From positions 1-64,000 of the forward strand of contig NZ_VDMO01000004.1 in the NCBI RefSeq assembly GCF_006335125.1: a stretch of 64,000 nt of DNA. The letters are read 5' to 3'. A program made the translations under genes and the position numbers. This stretch comes from Deinococcus radiopugnans ATCC 19172. GTDB taxonomy: Bacteria > Deinococcota > Deinococci > Deinococcales > Deinococcaceae. The stretch's first letter is position 1. Each line of letters begins with the position of its first letter. Shown here in pieces: positions 57,771 through 64,000 of the stretch. Below the pieces are notes generated by a model. It made no database searches. It saw only the letters and a program-made list of their open reading frames with translations, and was not told the DNA's origin.

Positions 57771-58643
57771 TCAGCGGCGGGCGGCCAGGGTCTGCACACG
57801 GGCCGAGGTGCCGCCCACCTGCACCTCCGCGTCCTCCGGCAGGTCCTTGCGCAGGCGGGCCAGCCCCAGGCCGTCCACGTTCAGGCCCGCCTGCCCCACC
57901 ACCTTGCCGGCGTGGGTCACGTCCGCGCCCACAGTCCAGCCGTCCCCGGCCAGTTGGGCCAGGTGGTAGCGGGTCTGCCCGCGCGCCTCCAGCCGGGCCA
58001 TGATTTCCTGGCCCACGTAACAGCCCTTGCGGTAGCTGATGGCCGGCAGCGGGCCGCCCACGTCCAGCCCCACCTCCTGCGGCAGCACGCCCAGAAAGCC
58101 GTCGCGGGCGACGTCGGGAATCCCGGCGCGGATGCGGGCAGCGTCCAGGGCCTCCAGACTGGCTTCCTCACCGCCCAACGCAGCCAGCACCTCCGCCTCG
58201 TGGCGGGCCAGATAGTGCAGGTCCACCCCTGGCGTCCCGCTGCGGTTCACGCGCCCGGCCAGCACGGTGCCGCTGCCCAGCTCGAAGCTCTGCGCGTCGG
58301 GACCCTCCGCGTTCCAGCCGGGCAGCCCGGCCCCCTCCCAGACGTGGACCGTCCGCAGGGTCTCGGACACGTCCTCCACCTCCACCTGATCGAAGATGAT
58401 GTAGCGCTTGAGGCGGGCCAGCAGGGCCGCGGCCTGTCCGGCGTCCAGGTGCAGGTACACGTCATCGGCGCGTTTGTAGGCCCGCGCGAACTGCTCGATC
58501 TGGCCGCGCACGTTCAGAAAGGCGCAGGCCACAACGCCGGGCGTCGGCGCGCCGCGCAGATCGCCGGTCATCTGCCCCTGCACGAAATCCACCCGGTCCG
58601 CGCCGGTCACGCGCAGGCCACCTGAAGGAAGAAGGGTCCACAT
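57771..58643 (-). CDS. ygfZ: YgfZ/GcvT-like folate-binding protein
   Basis: A tetrahydrofolate-binding protein of 290 residues that supports iron-sulfur cluster maturation. The signature [12 protein letters not shown] is present, with [15 protein letters not shown] near the N-terminus. TACCCT (58656-58651) and a 7-base gap support the ATG. The overlapping end with a small membrane protein suggests an operon. Confidence 0.9.
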   Translation of the reverse strand: MWTLLPSGGLRVTGADRVDFVQGQMTGDLRGAPTPGVVACAFLNVRGQIEQFARAYKRADDVYLHLDAGQAAALLARLKRYIIFDQVEVEDVSETLRTVHVWEGAGLPGWNAEGPDAQSFELGSGTVLAGRVNRSGTPGVDLHYLARHEAEVLAALGGEEASLEALDAARIRAGIPDVARDGFLGVLPQEVGLDVGGPLPAISYRKGCYVGQEIMARLEARGQTRYHLAQLAGDGWTVGADVTHAGKVVGQAGLNVDGLGLARLRKDLPEDAEVQVGGTSARVQTLAARR

Positions 58644-58711
58644 GCGGTTCAGGGTACGGGAAAGGGCCGGCGGGGAATGGGGGAAGGCGGGCGGACAGCC
58701 CCGCTCCCCGC

Positions 58712-59827
58712 TCAGTCGCTGGCCGCGGCCAACCCCTGCCCCCTGCCGTGCCCCCGCAGCATCTGCTGGGCGGTGCGGGTCAGGTGCCAGCGGCTCAGGT
58801 CCGAGGCGGCCTCGCGGATGATGGCCCCGGCCTGCGGCAACGCGGCGCGGCGGCCCTGCAGGTTGCGGTGGACCACGGCGGTCAGGTCGTCCAGATTCAG
58901 CAGGTGCGCCCCACGCACCCCGGCGATGTCCGGGTCCAGAATGCGCGGCACGCTGATGTCGATTAAAAACATAGGGCGCTCGCCGCGTGCGGCCAGGGCA
59001 GCGGCCACCGCCTCACCGTTCAGCACGTAATGCGGCGCGGCGCTCGACGCGATCACCACGTCCGCCTCGGGCAGCGCCTCGTGCAGGAATTCGGCGGCGC
59101 ACACTCGCCCCCCCAGTTTGGCGGCCAGCTGACGGGCGCGTTCGGCGGTGCGGTTGACCACGATCACGTCCTCAATACCGGCGGCGCGCAGGTGGGTCAG
59201 GGTCAGCTCGGCGGTCTCCCCCGCGCCGATGATTAAAGCGGTGCGGCCCGACAGCCCACCCAGCGCCAGTTCTGCCAGTTCCACGGCGGCGCTGGACACG
59301 CTGACCACGCTGTCGCTCAGGCCTGTCTCGGTCCGCACACGCTTGCCGGCGGCCAACGCTCCCTGGGCGATCTTGTTCAGCAGCGGGCCGCTCAGGCCGC
59401 GCGCATTGGCGGCCTGCCAGGCACGCTTGACCTGCCCCTGAATCTGGGTCTCGCCGATCACCAGACTGTCCAGCCCAGCGGCAACACGGTACAGGTGGCT
59501 CACGGCGTCCTCGCCCGAATAGCTGTACAGGTGATCTTCCAGCGCGTGGCCCCAGGCGCCCTGGAACGCGGCCAGCGGATCGCCGCTCAGCCCGGCCAGG
59601 TAGACCTCGGTGCGGTTGCAGGTGGCCAGCAGCATGACCTCGCGGGCGTGGCGCGACAAGTGCGCGAGCAGCGCGTCCTCCTCACCGGCCCGCACGGCGG
59701 CGCGTTCGCGCACCTCGACCGGGGCGGTGTTGTGGTTCAGGCCCACCACCACGAAGTCCAGCGGATCGGGGGCGGGCAGCGGCGAGCGGGCCACGAAGCG
59801 CCGGGCGGTGGGGCAGGCCAGCGTCAC
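58712..59827 (-). CDS. hemA: Glutamyl-tRNA reductase
   Basis: First committed step of tetrapyrrole synthesis: reduces Glu-tRNA to glutamate-1-semialdehyde, 371 residues. The catalytic cysteine is C70 in [28 protein letters not shown] binds [22 protein letters not shown] is a family hallmark. GTG 59827 overlaps the sirC stop by GTGA. Confidence 0.93.
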   Translation of the reverse strand: MTLACPTARRFVARSPLPAPDPLDFVVVGLNHNTAPVEVRERAAVRAGEEDALLAHLSRHAREVMLLATCNRTEVYLAGLSGDPLAAFQGAWGHALEDHLYSYSGEDAVSHLYRVAAGLDSLVIGETQIQGQVKRAWQAANARGLSGPLLNKIAQGALAAGKRVRTETGLSDSVVSVSSAAVELAELALGGLSGRTALIIGAGETAELTLTHLRAAGIEDVIVVNRTAERARQLAAKLGGRVCAAEFLHEALPEADVVIASSAAPHYVLNGEAVAAALAARGERPMFLIDISVPRILDPDIAGVRGAHLLNLDDLTAVVHRNLQGRRAALPQAGAIIREAASDLSRWHLTRTAQQMLRGHGRGQGLAAASD

Positions 59828-60384
59828 GCCGGCACCCCCAGCGCGGCGTGGATGTCGGCTTTCAGGTCCCGCAGGGCCGTCTCGCGCCCTGGTCCGTCCA
59901 GCGTCAGCGCGCGTTCGCGGGCCGCAACCCAGCCATCAATTTGTGCCTCGCCGGGCAGCACGGCGGCGATACGACGGGTCAGCGCCTGGGCCAGCATGGG
60001 CAGTTCGCGCCCGGTGTTGACGGCCACCTGCACACCCGCGCGCTGCGCCGTGGCGGCGAATCGCAGATTGCCCTGCCCCGCCTCGCCCGCGTGGTTGACC
60101 AGCGCGCCGGTCTGATGGGCGGCGGCGGCTACAGCGTCGTTCACGTCGGCCCGGCTGGTCGCTGCCACCACTACCCGCGCCCCTGCCACATCGCCGGGCT
60201 GGTAGGCCCGCCGCAGCGAGGTCAGAGGCAGGGCCAGCAGTTCCGGGCACAGCTCGGGGGCAATCACGGTCACGGCCAGTCCGGCCTCCAGCAGACTCCG
60301 GGCACGGTGCAGGGCCACCGCGCCGCCGCCCACCACCACGGCCCGTTCGCCACTCAGATTCAGGAAGACGGGCAGCAGACTCAC
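59824..60384 (-). CDS. Precorrin-2 dehydrogenase (SirC/Met8-like)
   Basis: A 186-residue NAD-dependent enzyme oxidising precorrin-2 on the way to siroheme. [18 protein letters not shown] with [12 protein letters not shown] is the family start. It is the first gene of a sirC-hemA pair. TAGGTT (60397-60392) and a 7-base gap support GTG 60384. Confidence 0.87.
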   Translation of the reverse strand: MSLLPVFLNLSGERAVVVGGGAVALHRARSLLEAGLAVTVIAPELCPELLALPLTSLRRAYQPGDVAGARVVVAATSRADVNDAVAAAAHQTGALVNHAGEAGQGNLRFAATAQRAGVQVAVNTGRELPMLAQALTRRIAAVLPGEAQIDGWVAARERALTLDGPGRETALRDLKADIHAALGVPA

Positions 60385-60460
60385 AGGGCGTAACCTAGCG
60401 CTCAGGGGGAGGGTCAGGCGTCCCAGACCGAACGGTCAGAAAGGCGGCCAGGACGGGCTT

Positions 60461-61042
60461 TCAGGTTTGCTCTGGGGACTTCTGTGAGCGAGGTTCGGAG
60501 GCCGGCGGCGCGGACCCGGCCTCCACCGCCACGTCGGGATAGGTGTCGTCGTACAGGGCCGAATAGTGCTCGCCCAGGCCCACCAGAAAATCCATCTCCT
60601 CGCGGGTGGTCCGCGCGCTCAGCCGGGTTTCGAAACTCAGCAGCAGGGCCGCGTAGGCCAGCGAGGCCGAGCCGGCCACCGCCAGCAGCACCGGCAGGAC
60701 GCCCGAAATCTCGCCCAGCAGGGCCGAGCCGCCGATCAGAATGCTGGTCAGCACCAGCAGGGCCACCGCCAGATACAGCGCCGTCATGGCCCGCACCAGC
60801 AGCCGGGTGCGCCGGGCCAGCCGCGGCAGTTGCCGCACGATCATCCGTTTCTCCTCGCGGGCGCGGGGCTCCTGCTGACCCTCGGCCGACACCAGCAGGC
60901 GGAAACGGGCGGTCAGGTGCCGCACCCGGTCCGTGGCCCGGCCCACCCGCGTGCTGGTGCTCATGATCAGCGTGCCCGCGCCGCTGATCAGCACGGCGGG
61001 GGTGATCATGGCGCTCAGGACATTGAGGCTGATGTCGGCCAT
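60461..61042 (-). CDS. DUF2721 family membrane protein
   Basis: A 193-residue protein with three helices and a basic loop. VLSAMITPAVLISGAGTLIMS and TDRVRHLTARFRLLVSAEG resemble DUF2721 proteins. The family has no known role. TAGCCT (61054-61049) and a 6-base gap fix ATG 61042. Confidence 0.82.
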   Translation of the reverse strand: MADISLNVLSAMITPAVLISGAGTLIMSTSTRVGRATDRVRHLTARFRLLVSAEGQQEPRAREEKRMIVRQLPRLARRTRLLVRAMTALYLAVALLVLTSILIGGSALLGEISGVLPVLLAVAGSASLAYAALLLSFETRLSARTTREEMDFLVGLGEHYSALYDDTYPDVAVEAGSAPPASEPRSQKSPEQT

Positions 61043-61266
61043 GCGGGCAGGCTAGCGCGTGGGGCGCCGCCTGCCTGCGCCGTTTCTCCACATTTCAAGG
61101 CGGTCAGCACATTTCTGCCGTCCCCACCGCCACTGGCGGCATTACGCCGCATAGACACAATCTGCACAGCTCCTGAACTTCCCCTGCACACGCCGGGCGG
61201 ACACTGATGCCAAGACGGGAAGAAGACGCCACCGGGCCGAACCCGCCAACCTCAAGGAGACCCACC

Positions 61267-61689
61267 ATGCAAAAGAACCTTCTGTCCGCCGCCTTCAGCC
61301 TGAGCCTGATCTTTGCCCCCGCCGCCGTGACCACTGCCTTCGCGGCCCCGACTGCCGTCCGGGTCACCGCCAGCGACAGCAGCGGCGATCTCAGCTATCC
61401 CATGCTGTACACCGAAAGCTCGTGGATGTCGCTGGAAGTTCCCGTTGCCGTGCTGGGCGGCGTCATTCCGGGTGATCTGAGTCTGGACGCCGGAGCGCTG
61501 GCCGCCGGAACCACCATTACCCTGGACAGCGTGAGCCAGCAGGGCGACATGGCGCTGCTGCGCGTCACGGTCAGCCGGGCAGATACCGGCGTCAGCATCG
61601 ATCAGCTGGCCAGCATCAACGTGATCTCGGGCGGCCAGACGCTCGCCACGCTGAGCATCCCGGTGATCGGCGCGGCCATCGGCGACTGA
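61267..61689 (+). CDS. Secreted protein of unknown function
   Basis: A 140-residue protein with a signal peptide (AAFSLSLIFAPAAVTTAFA). The mature part is a low-charge, beta-type domain with no cysteines. AAGGAG precedes ATG 61267, so it is leadered, as with several other exported proteins here. No motif is recognised. Confidence 0.65.
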   Translation: MQKNLLSAAFSLSLIFAPAAVTTAFAAPTAVRVTASDSSGDLSYPMLYTESSWMSLEVPVAVLGGVIPGDLSLDAGALAAGTTITLDSVSQQGDMALLRVTVSRADTGVSIDQLASINVISGGQTLATLSIPVIGAAIGD

Positions 61690-61769
61690 AGACCGCCGCA
61701 GCACGCTCCCCCAGGCACTCCCCTTCCCTCCCCGGAGGGGAGTTCTTCTGTTTCACCGCGTCCCTCTCC

Positions 61770-62507
61770 TCAGCCCTCCCCCGTCCGTGCCCGGCGCTTC
61801 TGGAAGGCCCCGGTCAGCAGCTCGGTGACGTACTCGCGGGTGAACGGCATTCCGCTGGCCTCAGCGGCGCGGATCTCCTCGTCGCGGTTGTAGGTCAGGC
61901 GGACGTAGCTGGCGCTGTAGCCGGGGCCGCCGTCCTCGAACTCCAAGATCAGGTAGCACGGCAGGGTGCTGTCCAGCGGGTTGCCCACTGAGCCGCAGTT
62001 GATCAGCGGGCGGCCCTCCACATCCAGCAGGAGGGCCTCGTGCATGTCGGCGTAGACCAGCGCGTCGGCGTACTGGGTCAGGCCCAGCTGCGGGTTGGGC
62101 GCGAAGGCCTCGATCTGGTCCGACAGGCTGCTGTGCGGGTACAGGCGATGAAACAGGCCGCGGCTGCTGGCGTGGACAAACCGCCACCACGCGCCGCCGA
62201 ACTGCTCCTCGATGCCGTAGGGCAACCCTTCGAGGTAGCTCAGCTGTTCGGGCGACAGCTTGCTGCGCGGCCACAGGTCCTGGGGGCGGTGGCTGGCCCC
62301 GGCGACGCGGGCGTCCCAGTTGCCCTGGATCACGCGGCTGGCGTGCGCCTGTGTCCAGTCCAGCACCTCGCGCGGGCGCGGGCCTTTGCCCACCACGTCG
62401 CCCAGCACCCAGAACTCGGAGATCCCGCGCCGCGCCGCGTCCTGATGTACCGCGAGCGTGGCCGCCAGATTGGCGTGCAGGTCCGCGAGGATGGCGAGGC
62501 GTTTCAT
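61770..62507 (-). CDS. Metallophosphoesterase with an atypical metal motif
   Basis: A 245-residue calcineurin-type phosphoesterase. Metal ligands are in AILADLHANL, VLGDVVGKGP and IQGNWDARV, and NCGSVGNPLDS follows. The usual GHTH motif reads YADMHEALL, so one histidine is replaced. TAGACT (62520-62515) and 7 bases support the start. Confidence 0.85.
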   Translation of the reverse strand: MKRLAILADLHANLAATLAVHQDAARRGISEFWVLGDVVGKGPRPREVLDWTQAHASRVIQGNWDARVAGASHRPQDLWPRSKLSPEQLSYLEGLPYGIEEQFGGAWWRFVHASSRGLFHRLYPHSSLSDQIEAFAPNPQLGLTQYADALVYADMHEALLLDVEGRPLINCGSVGNPLDSTLPCYLILEFEDGGPGYSASYVRLTYNRDEEIRAAEASGMPFTREYVTELLTGAFQKRRARTGEG

Positions 62508-62664
62508 GTCCGGAAGTCTAGACCACTGCGGCTGACGGCTTTCGCACAGTCTGTAAGGAGGCCTTTATTTGGGTGCGGGAGGCGGAAAGTGGACGGTGAC
62601 CCACGAGAAGGGACGTGGCCGGGCCATCTGGCCTCCTTGCCGTGGCGGAAATCCACACCCTGCC

Positions 62665-63168
62665 CTACCCCAGTTCGTGGTACTGACCCCGGAAGTACAG
62701 CAGCGGATCGTCATCGGTGTAGCGGCTGTATTCCACGAAGCCCAGGTACAGGGTGTGGTCTCCGGCAGGGATGACCTGCTGCTTGCGGCAGACCAGCTGC
62801 GCCACGCTGCCGCCGATCAGGGGCAGGCCCTCGTGGGCGAACCACGGCACGGCCTCCTCCGGGCCGGGGCGTCCGGCGAAGTGGTCACTCAGGTGACGCT
62901 GGGCGCTGCTCAGGACGTTGACCCCGAAGTGGGTCACGCGGTCTTCCGAGAGCAGGGCGTACATGTGGGCGCGGTGGTCCACGCTCACCAGGATCAGCGG
63001 CGGCGTCAGGCTGACCGACACGAAGGCGCTGGCGGTCATGCCCCGGCGGGTTTCGCCGTCGCTGGCGGTGATCACGGTGACGCCGCTGGCAAAGCGCCCC
63101 AGCGTCTCGCGGAATTCCAGAGGGGTGACGCCCGCCTGTGCGCCGGCGGTTGAATCGGTGGAGGTCAT
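62665..63168 (-). CDS. Flavin reductase family protein
   Basis: A 167-residue FMN-binding flavin:NAD(P)H reductase or HpaC-like domain. FASGVTVITASDGE, GMTASAFVSVSLTPPLILVS and GDHTLYLGFVEYS are family motifs. TAAACT (63180-63175) and 6 bases precede the ATG. A partner oxygenase is not adjacent. Confidence 0.88.
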   Translation of the reverse strand: MTSTDSTAGAQAGVTPLEFRETLGRFASGVTVITASDGETRRGMTASAFVSVSLTPPLILVSVDHRAHMYALLSEDRVTHFGVNVLSSAQRHLSDHFAGRPGPEEAVPWFAHEGLPLIGGSVAQLVCRKQQVIPAGDHTLYLGFVEYSRYTDDDPLLYFRGQYHELG

Positions 63169-63201
63169 GCGCCGAGTTTACCTGCCCATGCGCGCGGAGG
63201 T

Positions 63202-64000
63202 TCAGGGTTTGGCAGGCGTCAGCCCCGCCGGAGTCACCGGGACGGGCGACGCGGTCACCGGTTTCAGGTCCCGCACGGTCAGGTCCGGCAGGCGCACCAC
63301 GCCGCGCTCGGGCACGGTGTCGACCCAGCGCTGGCCGCTGACCCGCACTTCGGTCTTGCCGGGGGGCAGCGCCGCAAAGCCGTAATAGCCGCTGCCGTCG
63401 GTCATGGTGTGGGCAACCACCTGCCCGCCCTGCAGGGCTTCCACCACCCGGAAACCCGGCACGGGCGTGCCGGTAATGCGGCCCATCAGCCCGCGCGTGG
63501 TGGGCGGTTTTTCCTTCCATGGAGCGGGCGAGGCGAGCACTGCTCCAGGGGCGGTCAGCAGCTTCTGCACGGTGTCGAGCCCCTGAGCCGTGGTTTCCTT
63601 GGCGCCGTACACATCCAGGGTGGGCGTGCGATACGAGTAGCCCACCCAGCCCAGGCCCGCGCCCACGCTGCGCTGCGCTTGATTGGCGGTCACGGGGGCG
63701 CCGTTCAGGTACATGGCGGTCCCGGCGGCCACGCCCGCGCTCAGGCCGTCGGGGCGGGGCTGCACGCCGCGCGCAAAGGCGTTCCAGCCGTCGAACCACT
63801 GGCCCTGCTCGGCCACCGCGTCACGCTTGTAGTTCATCAGCACGTTCAGGTCGATCAGGCCGCTCTGCATCCACGCGGGCCAGTCCTGCAGCACGTCGCC
63901 GTAGGTGCGGGTCTTGCGGAACCCCGCCAGATCGCCGGGGGCCGGCGGCTGACCGTAGGTGATGGTGGCCGCCGTGATCCAGGCGTCCGGGCGCAGCGAC
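63202..64000 (-). CDS. YddW-like family 10 glycosylhydrolase, 3' part
   Basis: The C-terminal 265 or so residues of an extracellular glycosidase-like protein. TYGDVLQDWPAWMQSGLIDL and NVLMNYK are typical of GHL10/YddW proteins. A carboxypeptidase regulatory-like domain (GRITGTPVPGFRV to GYYGFAALPPGKT) and a proline-rich end follow. The 5' end lies outside the window. Confidence 0.8.
   Translation of the reverse strand, partial: SLRPDAWITAATITYGQPPAPGDLAGFRKTRTYGDVLQDWPAWMQSGLIDLNVLMNYKRDAVAEQGQWFDGWNAFARGVQPRPDGLSAGVAAGTAMYLNGAPVTANQAQRSVGAGLGWVGYSYRTPTLDVYGAKETTAQGLDTVQKLLTAPGAVLASPAPWKEKPPTTRGLMGRITGTPVPGFRVVEALQGGQVVAHTMTDGSGYYGFAALPPGKTEVRVSGQRWVDTVPERGVVRLPDLTVRDLKPVTASPVPVTPAGLTPAKP

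Overview
The window is high-GC DNA with the gene complement of a Deinococcus chromosome. Pointers are a SecDF fusion, a 552-residue trehalose synthase, a CitA/CitB-type two-component pair next to a tctCBA tricarboxylate transporter, LrgA/LrgB, and a divergent DdrA/Rad52-like protein. About thirty genes carry a -10 hexamer (TANNNT or close) only 5 to 8 bases before an ATG or GTG with no Shine-Dalgarno sequence. This is the leaderless layout known to be common in Deinococcus, and it was used here to choose many start codons. About a dozen other genes have clear AGGAG-type ribosome binding sites. No rRNA, CRISPR array, prophage or complete insertion sequence was seen.

Layout. 1-300: transposase tail and a repeat end. 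570-9700: small anchored protein, secDF, aldo/keto reductase, MFS transporter, S41 protease, thioredoxin-like protein, EamA exporter, TetR. 9800-14000: rpsA, tRNA-Gln(CTG), treS. 14000-18100: two adjacent glutamate dehydrogenase paralogues (one lacks a substrate lysine) and a polyprenyl synthase. 18200-21900: stress-type membrane protein, then a minus-strand cluster (ferredoxin, membrane protein, globin, cupin, FNR/DNR-like regulator) with an FNR-type palindrome in front, then a Bax-inhibitor-1 protein. 22000-31800: phospholipase D, MOSC, VOC, zinc-site protein, recO, GAF histidine kinase, prmA-rsmE, proC, secreted protein, pyrE. 31800-38500: EamA, tam-like methyltransferase, mtnN-lrgA-lrgB, a frameshifted MOSC remnant, DoxX with divergent TetR, cobalamin-binding-like protein. 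38500-44100: cytochrome c, sppA, DdrA-like protein, penicillin acylase. 44200-50600: citAB-like pair, S51 peptidase and tctCBA. 50800-64000: PBP1A, ttcA plus a HAD gene, P-loop protein, amine oxidase, ygfZ, hemA-sirC, DUF2721, metallophosphoesterase, flavin reductase and the end of a YddW-like glycoside hydrolase.

Two dispersed non-coding repeat families are present. Family A (six copies, about 120-220 bp, inverted ends TACGGACTCCG) sits at gene 3' ends and supplies stop codons to neighbours. Family B (two copies, about 200 bp) lies between genes. The most interesting regulatory inference is an FNR/DNR-like regulator paired with an FNR-spaced palindrome centred about 42 bp upstream of the predicted leaderless start of the ferredoxin-globin cluster.
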